Assembly (NCBI RefSeq): GCF_034424175.1
Contig: NZ_CP139986.1
Coordinates: forward strand, 2,914,001 to 2,978,000
Direction of reading: 5' to 3'
Source of the DNA: Kluyvera intermedia
Lineage (GTDB): Bacteria; Pseudomonadota; Gammaproteobacteria; Enterobacterales; Enterobacteriaceae
DNA: 64,000 bases
Below are positions 9,201 to 16,529 of the stretch, in pieces. How positions within the stretch are numbered: position 1 is the first letter of the stretch; every line of letters starts with the position of its first letter. The translations under genes and the position numbers were made by a program. The notes beneath the pieces are model-generated. The model was not told the DNA's origin and searched no databases. It saw nothing but the letters and a program-made list of their open reading frames with translations.

Positions 9201-10252
9201 ATATCCAGGCAATGCGCGCCAAAGGACGCACTGTGTTCCAGGCGGCGCGTGAAAACGCGCAAGACAGCCAGGAATGGCAGAGCGGCACCTTTATTCCACC
9301 AACGCTGATTGAACTGGAAAGCTTCGATGAGCTGACAAAAGAGGTCTTCGGCCCGGTACTGCACGTAGTGCGCTACAACCGCAGCCAGCTTGATGCGTTA
9401 ATCGGTCAGATTAATGCTTCCGGCTATGGTCTGACCCTCGGGGTGCATACCCGTATTGATGAAACCATTGCCCAGGTCACCGGCAGCGCCAAAGTCGGCA
9501 ACCTGTATGTGAACCGCAATATGGTGGGTGCTGTGGTTGGCGTGCAGCCATTCGGCGGCGAAGGTCTTTCCGGTACCGGCCCGAAAGCCGGTGGTCCGAT
9601 GTACCTGTATCGCCTGCTGGCAAGTCGTCCGGAAACGGCGCTGAAGACAACGCTGGCGCGTCAAGATGCAGGCCAGGTGGTGGATACTCAGTTGAAAACG
9701 CTGCTGGAAAAACCGCTCATCGAGCTGCAAACCTGGCTGGCGAATCGCCCAGAACTGCTGGCGCTGAGCCAACAGTACAGCGAACTGGCGCAGGCCGGTA
9801 CTCAGCGCGTACTGCCGGGGCCAACCGGCGAGCGCAATACCTGGACGCTGGTGCCTCGCGAACGCGTGTTGTGCCTTGCCGATAATGAAAACGACCTGCT
9901 GACGCAGTTGGCTGCGGTTCTGGCAGTAGGCAGTGAAGTTCTGTGGGCCGATGCGCCATTACAACGCGAACTGGCAAAATCATTGCCAAAAGCGGTGACT
10001 GAGCGCCTGCACTTTGCGAAGCCGGATGTGCTGATGACCCAATTCTTCGATGCGGTTATCTACCACGGTGATTCCGACCAGTTGCGCGAATTGTGCGAAC
10101 AGGTGGCGGCACGTGATGGCGCGATTGTGTCGGTACAGGGCTTTGCACGCGGGGAAACCAATCTGCTGCTTGAGCGTTTGTACCATGAACGTTCGCTCAG
10201 CGTGAATACCGCAGCGGCTGGCGGCAACGCCAGTTTGATGACCATCGGTTAA
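6290..10252 (+). CDS. putA: PutA, trifunctional proline catabolism enzyme and repressor
   Basis: Converts proline to glutamate at the inner membrane and represses put genes when not reduced. 1320 residues, the same length as E. coli PutA. Domains in order: ribbon-helix-helix DNA-binding (about 1-47), FAD proline dehydrogenase barrel (about 260-610), and NAD-dependent P5C/glutamate semialdehyde dehydrogenase (about 650-1130) with nucleophile Cys917 in SAGQRCSALR, then a C-terminal domain. The ATG at 6290 (MGTTTMGVKL) follows an ACAGGAG ribosome site; an open extension to 6224 overlaps operator sites and is rejected. Divergent from putP. A REP array starts nine bases after the stop. Confidence 0.97.
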   Translation: MGTTTMGVKLDDATRERIKSAATRIDRTPHWLIKQAIFNYLEKLENNETLPELPALLSGAANESDETAPAVEENHQPFLEFAEQILPQSVTRAAITAAWRRSETDAVPMLMEQARLPQPISEKSYQLAWTLAEKLRNQKTASGRAGMVQSLLQEFSLSSQEGVALMCLAEALLRIPDKATRDALIRDKISNGNWQSHIGRSPSLFVNAATWGLLFTGKLVSTHNETSLSRSLNRIIGKSGEPLVRKGVDMAMRLMGEQFVTGETIAEALANARKLEDKGFRYSYDMLGEAALTAADAQAYMVSYQQAIHAIGKASNGRGIYEGPGISIKLSALHPRYSRAQYDRVMDELYPRLKSLTLLARQYDIGINIDAEEADRLEISLDLLEKLCFEPELAGWNGIGFVIQAYMKRCPFVIDYLIDLATRSRRRLMIRLVKGAYWDSEIKRAQMDGLEGYPVYTRKVYTDVSYLACAKKLLAAPNLIYPQFATHNAHTLAAIYQLAGQNYYPGQYEFQCLHGMGEPLYEQVVGKVADGKLNRPCRIYAPVGTHETLLAYLVRRLLENGANTSFVNRIADSTLPLEELVADPVLAVEKMALQEGTAGLPHPKIPLPRELYGKGRVNSAGLDLANEHRLASLSSSLLNSALQKWSAKPMLESAVTEGNMTPVMNPAEPKDVVGYVREATESEVEQALESAVNNAPIWFATPPEERAAILERAAVLMEDQMQLLMGILVREAGKTFSNAIAEVREAVDFLHYYAGQVRDDFDNETHRPLGPVVCISPWNFPLAIFMGQIAAALAAGNSVLAKPAEQTPLIAAQGVALLLEAGVPPGVVQLLPGRGETVGAQLTSDARVRGVMFTGSTNVATLLQRNIATRLDAQGRPTPLIAETGGMNAMIVDSSALTEQVVVDVVASAFDSAGQRCSALRILCLQDDIADHTLTMLRGAMAECRMGNPGRLTTDIGPVIDAEAKAGIEDHIQAMRAKGRTVFQAARENAQDSQEWQSGTFIPPTLIELESFDELTKEVFGPVLHVVRYNRSQLDALIGQINASGYGLTLGVHTRIDETIAQVTGSAKVGNLYVNRNMVGAVVGVQPFGGEGLSGTGPKAGGPMYLYRLLASRPETALKTTLARQDAGQVVDTQLKTLLEKPLIELQTWLANRPELLALSQQYSELAQAGTQRVLPGPTGERNTWTLVPRERVLCLADNENDLLTQLAAVLAVGSEVLWADAPLQRELAKSLPKAVTERLHFAKPDVLMTQFFDAVIYHGDSDQLRELCEQVAARDGAIVSVQGFARGETNLLLERLYHERSLSVNTAAAGGNASLMTIG

Positions 10253-10261
10253 TCGTTCAAT

Positions 10262-10525
10262 CCCGGCGGCGCTACGCTTGGCCGGGCTACATTTGTGCAT
10301 ATTTGTAGCCCGGCCAAGCGTAGCGCCGCCGGGAATCCACCAAACCAAAACGTAGCCCGGACGAGCGTAAAGCGCCCCCGGAAACCCACCACACCAATAT
10401 GTAGCCCGGCCAAGCGCAGCGCCGCCGGGAACCCACCAAACCAAAACGTAGCCCGGACGAGCGTAAAGCGCCCCCGGGAACCCACCACACCAATATGTAG
10501 CCCGGCCAAGCGCAGCGCCGCCGGG
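10262..10525. repeat. REP array with a 96-base period downstream of putA
   Basis: Six REP copies fill the gap between putA and the convergent MATE gene. One is inverted (10262-10290). Five follow in direct orientation, starting at 10305, 10352, 10401, 10448 and 10497. Two types alternate: type A contains GCCAAGCGCAGCGCCGCC, and type B contains GACGAGCGTAAAGCGCCC. A plus B plus their spacers form a unit repeating every 96 bases. Open frames across it are artefacts of the repeat. Confidence 0.93.
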
Positions 10526-10536
10526 AACCTCCCGAA

Positions 10537-11877
10537 CTAAAACATCGACTTTGTCGTCCACACCCTGCTGCGCCAGCGGCGGAACATCAGCACCGCACGT
10601 AACCCCTCATCAATAATGTACGCCAGCCACACCCCAACCAGCCCCAGCCCGGCATAAACCCCGAGCAGATACGAGAAGGGCAGACTGACAATCCACATCA
10701 CGATAATCCCGCAAATAAATGGAAAACGCACATCTCCGGTAGCATTCAAACTGCTTATCACAATGATATTGGTCGCGCGACCCAGCTCCAGCAAAATGGA
10801 GAATAAAAACAGCCGCTTGGTCAGAGCAATAATCTCCTGATTCCCGGTGAAAAGCTGCATAATCGGCTCGGCGAACAGGTAAATCACCACGCTTATCGAC
10901 AACGCCACCAGCATCCCCAGCCGCCAGCTTTTCACCCCTTGCCGATATGCTGCATCAATTTCCCTCGCCCCCACCGCGCGACCGATAATAATCTGCGATG
11001 CCTGCCCAATCGACATGGCAAACAGCGCGACAAATTGGCTAATGGTTGATGCGTAAACTTTGGTGGTCAGCGCTTCGGTGCCGAGAAACGCAATAATCGC
11101 CGTCACCACTAACTGTGAGCCTGCATAGGAAAGATTTTCCCCCGCCGACGGCAGGCCATAACGTAAAATAGCCCCGAGCATTTTGCGTGAGCATTGCTGC
11201 AACTTCTGCCAGCGGAAAACATAGCCAATGTATTTTTTCAGCATCCAAGCCGACATCAGCATACCAATCACATTCGCAATACCGACCGCGATACCCACGC
11301 CGGTCACGCCAAGGCCAAGAAAACTCAGCTTCCCGTAGAGAAACAGATAATTGAGCACCACGTTAACCACGCTCACGGTAATCGGTACCAGCATGGCCTG
11401 ACGCACGAAGCCGTGGGTGCGGAGAATCGGCAGAATGGAAGAGTAAAGCGCAATCACCACCGAGATACCGCCGATGATACGAATAAACGGCGAGCCCACC
11501 GCAACCAGTTGCTGGCTCAGACCAAGCATGCGTAAGAAGCTGTCGCCAAAAAGCACGAATACCAGACTCATGATGACACCAATTAAGAATGCCACCACCA
11601 GCCCGTTGGTGATCACCCGCTCTACGCGTTTAAAGCGTTTTGCCCCAATAAGCTGCGACACCACAATTTGCACGCCGACGGTGAGAAAACCATAAAATAT
11701 CACCGAGATAGCAAGAATTTGATTGGCAACGCCGGTAGCGGCAACCGCTTCATCTGAATAGTGTCCGAGCATAAAAACGCTGACATAGCCCAGCATCAGC
11801 CGTAGCAGCTGTTCCACAAAAATGGGCCAGGCAAGGGTATAAAGTCCTAACCGTCCCTGAGTTTCCACACCCGACAT
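10537..11877 (-). CDS. MATE-family multidrug/sodium antiporter
   Basis: Inner-membrane exporter of the MATE family, 446 residues with twelve predicted membrane segments, likely moving cationic drugs or metabolites in exchange for sodium or protons. The start at 11877 (MSGVETQGRLGLYTLAWPIF) is chosen for its AAGGGAG ribosome site; an open extension to 11907 lacks one. Internal similarity of the halves (e.g. GVANQILAISVIFYGF) and the motif ...VSQLIGAKRFKRVERV fit MATE proteins such as NorM relatives. It faces putA across the REP array and is divergent from the LprI-like gene. Substrate unknown. Confidence 0.88.
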   Translation of the reverse strand: MSGVETQGRLGLYTLAWPIFVEQLLRLMLGYVSVFMLGHYSDEAVAATGVANQILAISVIFYGFLTVGVQIVVSQLIGAKRFKRVERVITNGLVVAFLIGVIMSLVFVLFGDSFLRMLGLSQQLVAVGSPFIRIIGGISVVIALYSSILPILRTHGFVRQAMLVPITVSVVNVVLNYLFLYGKLSFLGLGVTGVGIAVGIANVIGMLMSAWMLKKYIGYVFRWQKLQQCSRKMLGAILRYGLPSAGENLSYAGSQLVVTAIIAFLGTEALTTKVYASTISQFVALFAMSIGQASQIIIGRAVGAREIDAAYRQGVKSWRLGMLVALSISVVIYLFAEPIMQLFTGNQEIIALTKRLFLFSILLELGRATNIIVISSLNATGDVRFPFICGIIVMWIVSLPFSYLLGVYAGLGLVGVWLAYIIDEGLRAVLMFRRWRSRVWTTKSMF

Positions 11878-12072
11878 CGCTGATAATCTCCCTTTGCCCC
11901 AACACACGCATCCTGCGACGGATCATCAACCTTCTACACCTGAGCGTCTAGGTGAACGTTGCGCCACCTTCAAAATTAAGAAAAACGCACGCTGGTTGGA
12001 CGAGATTCCACGGTAAAATCGTGTTATATCCTGAACGAATTGGCTTTATCTGAACATCTGGGGAGTAAATCA

Positions 12073-12468
12073 ATGAAACGTGTTTTACCGGCTCTTGCCC
12101 TGCTGCTGGCAAGCGGCTACACGCTGGCGGACGACTGTACCAACGCCAGCACGCAAGCTGACATCAATACCTGTACCGCTAACGAATACCAGGCGGCGGA
12201 TAAGAAGCTAAACCTTACCTGGCAGGACGTGATGAAACGGGCAGCGCCCGCGCAGCGTGATTTACTCAAGAAAGCGCAAAGCGCATGGATTGCCCTGCGC
12301 GATGCCGACTGTGCATTTATCAGTTCCGCCACCGAAGGCGGCAGTATTCAGCCGATGGTTCACAGCCAGTGTCTGACGGATAAAACCGTCGACCGGGAAG
12401 CGTACCTCGCCTCGCTGATGCAGTGTGAAGAAGGCGACCTGAGTTGCCCGCTTCCACCGGCTAACTAA
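12073..12468 (+). CDS. LprI/DUF1311 family secreted protein
   Basis: Small exported protein, 131 residues, with a signal peptide MKRVLPALALLLASGYTLA and six cysteines in the mature part that probably form disulfides. The pattern (paired cysteines near the N-terminus, AQRDLLKKAQSAWIALRDADC) fits the DUF1311/LprI family, some members of which inhibit lysozyme. The ATG at 12073 follows GGGGAG. Its stop codon overlaps the convergent rutR stop by 3 bases. The role in this bacterium is inferred from family only. Confidence 0.75.
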   Translation: MKRVLPALALLLASGYTLADDCTNASTQADINTCTANEYQAADKKLNLTWQDVMKRAAPAQRDLLKKAQSAWIALRDADCAFISSATEGGSIQPMVHSQCLTDKTVDREAYLASLMQCEEGDLSCPLPPAN

Positions 12469-13103
12469 CGCACGCGAATCCCGTCGATAATGATCTGCTG
12501 AACATTTTCTACGGTTTGCTGGAAGAAGGTTTCATCACGCAGCGTTTTGTCGGTCACCGCCTCCACCTGGGTGGCGAAATCGGCATAATGCTGCGTAGTT
12601 GCCCAAATCATAAAAATCAGATGATGCGGGTCTATGGGCGCGAGCTTGCCGCTATCCACCCATGCCGCAATGATCGCTGACTTATCAGCCACCAGCGTTT
12701 TCAGATCCCCCGTCAACTCGTTCATCACCAGCGGCGCGCCCTGTAGCATCTCCAGACAGAACAACTTTGAGGCCTGCGGATAGTCGCGCGACACTTCGAG
12801 TTTAAGCCGGATGTACTCTTTGACGGCCACTAATGGCGCCAGATCCTCACGGAATGCCTTCAGCGGCGCCAGCCAGATATCGAGAATCTGCTGCATCACG
12901 GCAACATACAGTGCTTCTTTTGAGGGGAAATAGTAGAGCAGATTTGTTTTGGAGACCCCGGCAAGTTCTGCAACCTGTTCCAGGCGCGTCCCGTGGATCC
13001 CATACTGCGAAAAGGTATTCAGCGCGGCGCTGAGAATGGCCTGTTTTTTGGCGCTCACCGCCTGCGAACGTTTGCCACTCTTTTTTACTGCATCCTGAGC
13101 CAT
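12465..13103 (-). CDS. rutR: RutR, TetR-family pyrimidine-responsive regulator
   Basis: 212-residue TetR-family regulator, closely matching E. coli RutR (SAKKQAILSAALNTFSQYGI, SKTNLLYYFPSKEALY helix-turn-helix). RutR binds uracil and thymine and controls the rut pyrimidine-degradation operon, carAB and other genes. A strong AAGGAGAGGG site precedes the ATG. In E. coli the rutABCDEFG operon lies divergently next to rutR; here ymdF follows directly and no rut gene is found, so the regulator stays without its main operon. Convergent with the LprI-like gene. Confidence 0.93.
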   Translation of the reverse strand: MAQDAVKKSGKRSQAVSAKKQAILSAALNTFSQYGIHGTRLEQVAELAGVSKTNLLYYFPSKEALYVAVMQQILDIWLAPLKAFREDLAPLVAVKEYIRLKLEVSRDYPQASKLFCLEMLQGAPLVMNELTGDLKTLVADKSAIIAAWVDSGKLAPIDPHHLIFMIWATTQHYADFATQVEAVTDKTLRDETFFQQTVENVQQIIIDGIRVR

Positions 13104-13154
13104 CCGCCCTCTCCTTGTTATTTACAGCATCAATACCTATTTTGCGGGTTGGCG

Positions 13155-13187
13155 CCATAAAAAGAAACCGCCGGGTCAACCGGCGGT
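13155..13187 (-). terminator. Rho-independent terminator after ymdF
   Basis: Inverted repeat ACCGCCGG / CCGGCGGT (13167-13174 and 13180-13187) with a five-base loop. On the minus strand it is followed by TTTCTTTTTATGG, so it ends transcription coming from ymdF, before rutR. Confidence 0.8.
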
Positions 13188-13213
13188 CTGGTGAGGGACA
13201 GATAATTTACGCA

Positions 13214-13393
13214 TTACTGGCTTTCGCGATGCGTACCATGGCTGTTTTTCCCGCCTTTTTTACCCGCCTCAGAGGCGCGCTGGGGATCGTTTTTAAAGTT
13301 CCCGCCGCTATGCTGGCCTCCTTTACGACCTGCTTCTGATGCTCTTTCACGGTCTTCGGCAAAGTTGCCTGAACCGCCACGATGGTTTGCCAT
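13214..13393 (-). CDS. ymdF: YmdF, KGG-repeat small stress protein
   Basis: 59-residue glycine- and lysine-rich protein beginning MANHRGGSGNFAEDRERASE. Two copies of the ASEAGxKGG motif (con-10/KGG family) are seen. It matches E. coli YmdF. Members are small soluble proteins linked to stationary phase or stress; function unknown. The ATG at 13393 follows GGAGGTCA; an open extension to 13420 is not needed. A terminator follows at 13155-13187. Confidence 0.9.
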   Translation of the reverse strand: MANHRGGSGNFAEDRERASEAGRKGGQHSGGNFKNDPQRASEAGKKGGKNSHGTHRESQ

Positions 13394-13709
13394 TACTGAC
13401 CTCCAGTTGTGAGAACGCATAATGCATGATGTCGATGAAAAGCGTCATCACCCGTACCGTTGCACGGGTACTTTAAAGCATAGCTGTCGTAAAGGGCGTC
13501 TCCGGGTCTTGGTCATATTTTGTCATATTTCACCCCCGCTATTTTCCGCCGCCGCCAGGGTTTCGCCTTAATTCACTCTTATCGCTAAAGAAAAACAGGC
13601 CCGCAAAAATGTGTCATTGTGCGTCAATGTACAGCACCGGTGGCAGCGCTGCGTGCCACCCTTGCCCGTTTTTATTGCGGGCGCGATACGGCACGCTTTT
13701 GAAGAGCGA

Positions 13710-13719
13710 CTATGCTTAA
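13710..13719 (+). promoter_or_regulatory. Likely RpoS-type -10 element of wrbA
   Basis: CTATGCTTAA followed by T is close to the sigma-S -10 consensus CTAYACTTAA and lies 46 bases before the wrbA start, giving a leader of about 40 bases. wrbA is a known RpoS-dependent gene in E. coli. The 371-base gap (13394-13764) also holds a hairpin GGTGGCA / TGCCACC at 13639-13660 and otherwise nothing I can assign. Confidence 0.5.
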
Positions 13720-13764
13720 TGAGGCTTGTTGTATCACCAACCAATTTGACACAGGAGAGTTAAG

Positions 13765-14370
13765 ATGAGTGGAAATGCAAGTATTCTGGTGCTCTATTAT
13801 TCCATGTATGGACACATTGAGACGATGGCAAAGGCCGTCGCGGAAGGCGCAAACAAGGTGGATGGCGTCGATGTTGTCATTAAGCGCGTACCAGAAACCA
13901 TGCAAGCAGAAGCGTTCGCTAAAGCGGGCGGTAAAGCTCAAGCTATCCCTGTCGCAACCCCACAAGAGCTGGCGGATTACGATGCGATTATCTTTGGTAC
14001 GCCAACCCGTTTCGGCAATATGGCCGGGCAAATGCGTACCTTCCTCGATCAGACCGGCGGCCTTTGGGCATCCGGCGCGCTGTACGGCAAGCTGGCGAGC
14101 GTATTTAGCTCAACAGGCACCGGCGGCGGTCAGGAGCAAACCATTACCTCCACCTGGACGACGCTTGCCCACCACGGCATGGTGATTGTGCCGATTGGCT
14201 ACGCCGCTCAGGAACTGTTTGATATTTCAGAAGTTCGCGGCGGGACACCGTACGGTGCTACCACCATTGCCGGCCCGGACGGTTCGCGTCAACCGAGCCC
14301 TGAGGAGCTGTCTATTGCTCGCTATCAGGGTGAGTACGTGGCGGGGCTGGCGGTTAAATTAAAAGGCTAA
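13765..14370 (+). CDS. wrbA: WrbA, FMN-dependent NAD(P)H:quinone oxidoreductase
   Basis: Tetrameric cytosolic flavoprotein that reduces quinones by two electrons, avoiding semiquinone radicals. 201 residues; flavodoxin-like fold with the FMN phosphate loop YYSMYGHIETMA near residue 12 and the segments FGTPTRFGNM and SSTGTGGGQE typical of WrbA. N-terminal residues SGNASILV are slightly longer than E. coli (198 aa), but the AGGAGAG site supports this start. yccJ starts 18 bases after its stop, so the two are cotranscribed as in E. coli. Confidence 0.96.
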   Translation: MSGNASILVLYYSMYGHIETMAKAVAEGANKVDGVDVVIKRVPETMQAEAFAKAGGKAQAIPVATPQELADYDAIIFGTPTRFGNMAGQMRTFLDQTGGLWASGALYGKLASVFSSTGTGGGQEQTITSTWTTLAHHGMVIVPIGYAAQELFDISEVRGGTPYGATTIAGPDGSRQPSPEELSIARYQGEYVAGLAVKLKG

Positions 14371-14388
14371 TTATTGAGGGAGTCAGAT

Positions 14389-14616
14389 ATGCCCACAAAA
14401 GAAGACAAAGCACATCACGTTGGTGAATGGGCGAGCTTACGTAACACCTCGCCAGAAATAGCCGAAGCGATTTTTGAGCTCGCAAAATACGATGAGAAAG
14501 TCGCGGAAAAAATCTGGGAAGAAGGCAACGATGCCGTTCTCGAACTGGCCTTTAGCAAAACAGATAAAGATGCGCTGTTTTGGGGAGAGCAAACCATCGA
14601 ACGTAAAAATGTCTGA
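14389..14616 (+). CDS. yccJ: YccJ, small conserved protein downstream of wrbA
   Basis: 75-residue acidic soluble protein matching E. coli YccJ (HHVGEWASLRNTSPEIAEA, FWGEQTIERKNV at the end). Function unknown; it is cotranscribed with wrbA. The start at 14389 follows GAGGGAG. In E. coli agp comes next; here a REP array and an ABC transporter operon lie in that place. Confidence 0.92.
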   Translation: MPTKEDKAHHVGEWASLRNTSPEIAEAIFELAKYDEKVAEKIWEEGNDAVLELAFSKTDKDALFWGEQTIERKNV

Positions 14617-14631
14617 TTAGCGTTCGGATTC

Positions 14632-15066
14632 CCCCGGCGGCGCTTCGCTTGGCCGGGCTACAGATTGGGTAGCCCGACCGAGCGAAGTGCCGCCGGGAAA
14701 TCAGATTGGGTAGCCCGGCCAAGCGAAGCGCCGCCGGGAAATAAGATTTAGTAGCCCGGCCAAGCAAAGCGCCGCCGGGAAATCAGATTGGGTAGCCCGG
14801 CCAAGCGAAGCGCCGCCGGGAAATAAGATTTAGTAGCCCGGCCAAGCAAAGCGCCGCCGGGAAATCAGATTGGGTAGCCCGCCCGAGCGAAGCGCCGCCG
14901 GGAAATAAGATTTAGTAGCCCGGCCAAGCAAAGCGCCGCCGGGAAGTAAGATTGGGTAGCCCGGCCAAGCGAAGCGCCGCCGGGAAATAAGATTGGGTAG
15001 CCCGGCCAAGCAAAGCGCCGCCGGGAAATAAGATTGGGTAGCCCGGCCAAGCGAAGCGCCGCCGGG
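14632..15066. repeat. Tandem REP array with an exact 41-base period
   Basis: One inverted REP (14632-14660) is followed by ten direct copies starting at 14669, 14710, 14751, 14792, 14833, 14874, 14915, 14956, 14997 and 15038. Each is a 29-base REP (GTAGCCCGGCCAAGCGAAGC...) plus a 12-base spacer of near-constant sequence (AAATCAGATTGG, AAATAAGATTTA or AAATAAGATTGG). Copies alternate in a few bases (GCGAAG versus GCAAAG). The array fills the gap between the ends of convergent yccJ and the ABC permease gene. Spacers are not unique, so it is not CRISPR. Confidence 0.95.
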
Positions 15067-15073
15067 AAATCCG

Positions 15074-15757
15074 TTACCCCGCAACCCGTCTTTGCCAGCG
15101 TTTTGCCACTCTTTCCAGCCCAAAACAAAGCACGTAGTAAACCACACCGATAAACACGAAGATCGCCGTCGGGTAAATCTGTACACGGTTATTCACCTGC
15201 CCCGCCACGGTGGTTAGCTCTGGCACGTTGACGATAAACGCCAGCGACGTATCCTTGAGTAAACCAATAAAGATCCCCACCAGCGACGGCAACACGTTAC
15301 GCAACGTCTGCGGCAACAAAATTAAGCGCAAGCTCTGCCCGGCACTCAATCCCTGCGTCAGCGCCGCCTCATATTGCCCACCCGGCAATGCCTGAAGCCC
15401 CGCCAGCACAGAGTGCATCACCATTGCCGCCGTAAACCAGGCCAGCGCCAGAGTGACCGTCACCGCACCGGGCAAATCGCTACCGGTCAGCATTGGCAGC
15501 AGGTACCACAGCCAGAAGATGACAAAAATCAGCGGGATCCCGCGAATGATTTCGGCCCACAAATACAGCAACCGCCGCACCGTACCGGGAAAGCGCCAGG
15601 CCACACAGGCCAGTAGAATCCCGCCGGGTAACGCCAGCACGCCCGCCCCCACAGCCATCATCAGCGTTAACGCCACGCCACCCGGCTCACCGACCGCCAG
15701 CCGTCCCCACAACAGGTAATCCAGGTTGTCGTAAATGACCGCCAGATTAGCGTTCAT
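15074..15757 (-). CDS. Polar amino acid ABC importer, permease subunit 2
   Basis: Inner-membrane HisM/GlnP-type permease, 227 residues with about five membrane helices and the EAA-type loop QYEAALTQGLSAGQSLRLIL that contacts the ATPase. The start at 15757 has a GGGAGG ribosome site; it overlaps the end of the preceding permease gene by 11 bases. Last gene of the operon binding protein - ATPase - permease 1 - permease 2 (18176 to 15074). The REP array follows the stop. Substrate is probably a polar amino acid; not determined. Confidence 0.88.
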   Translation of the reverse strand: MNANLAVIYDNLDYLLWGRLAVGEPGGVALTLMMAVGAGVLALPGGILLACVAWRFPGTVRRLLYLWAEIIRGIPLIFVIFWLWYLLPMLTGSDLPGAVTVTLALAWFTAAMVMHSVLAGLQALPGGQYEAALTQGLSAGQSLRLILLPQTLRNVLPSLVGIFIGLLKDTSLAFIVNVPELTTVAGQVNNRVQIYPTAIFVFIGVVYYVLCFGLERVAKRWQRRVAG

Positions 15758-16529
15758 ACTCAATACCTCCCTGTACATTCGTCGCCTGACGTTTGCGCGT
15801 AGACTGCCCCACCGGTTTTGGCCCCAGGCGAGTCAGCAGCAGCCCCAGCACCACGCCGGTGAACAGATAAAGCACTGTGCCAACAGCAAATGCCTCCAGC
15901 GCATGCGCGTTGTAACTTTCAATTTGCCGCACTTGATAGGTCAATTCGGCAAAGCCAATACCGCTTGCCAGCGATGAGAGCTTCATCAAATTGAGATACT
16001 GCCCGACCACCGGCTGCCAGGCGTTTGCCAGCCCCTGCGGCAGCAGTACATGTCGCAACAAACCGGCGGTGGAAAATCCCTGCGCTAATGCAGCTTCACG
16101 CTGCCCGTCAGGGACGCTTCGCAGTCCAGACGCGACCTCTTCAATCAAAAACGCCGAGGTAAATACGCCTAATCCCCAGGCAGAACAGATAAACTCCGGC
16201 GTCAGCCACCAGACGTTACCCGGCAGAATCGACCACTCGTGCGGATCGTTGATGAAGTTGCGCAGTTCTGATGGCAGAAAATTCCACGCGGCAAAGTACC
16301 AGAACAGCAGTTGTACCAGTAGCGGCGTATTGCGAAAAATAGACACCCAACAGGCGGTAATGCCCTGCCCAAATCTTCCACCCGCCAGACGCAGCAGCAA
16401 AAACAGCGTCGCCAGCAGACTGGCCAGCACCATTCCCGCGAGCGTCACCCACAGCGTGGCCAGAAAACCCGAGATTATCCATTGCAGAGGTTGTCCACTT
16501 AGGACTCCCTGCCAGTCAAAATGCATCAT
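15747..16529 (-). CDS. Polar amino acid ABC importer, permease subunit 1
   Basis: 260-residue inner-membrane permease of the HisMQ type. The segment REAALAQGFSTAGLLRHVLL is the EAA loop, and SIFRNTPLLVQLLFWYF is a family hallmark. The first ATG overlaps the ATPase stop by 4 bases (ATGA), indicating translational coupling; a second ATG follows directly. A region of about 40 residues (NFLPSELRNFINDPHEWSIL) is inserted before the third helix, as in glutamate/aspartate-type GltJ permeases. Works as a heteromer with the next permease. Confidence 0.88.
   Translation of the reverse strand: MMHFDWQGVLSGQPLQWIISGFLATLWVTLAGMVLASLLATLFLLLRLAGGRFGQGITACWVSIFRNTPLLVQLLFWYFAAWNFLPSELRNFINDPHEWSILPGNVWWLTPEFICSAWGLGVFTSAFLIEEVASGLRSVPDGQREAALAQGFSTAGLLRHVLLPQGLANAWQPVVGQYLNLMKLSSLASGIGFAELTYQVRQIESYNAHALEAFAVGTVLYLFTGVVLGLLLTRLGPKPVGQSTRKRQATNVQGGIEYER

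Noticed and set aside
10249..10561. Several overlapping open frames with repeated VARPSVAPP or SPAKRSAAG peptides
   Set aside because: They are translations of the REP repeats, have no ribosome sites and recur wherever the REP occurs.
14632..15066. CRISPR array suggested by 29-base repeats with short spacers
   Set aside because: Spacers are 12 bases and nearly identical, the repeat is a REP sequence found singly elsewhere in the window, and no cas genes are present.
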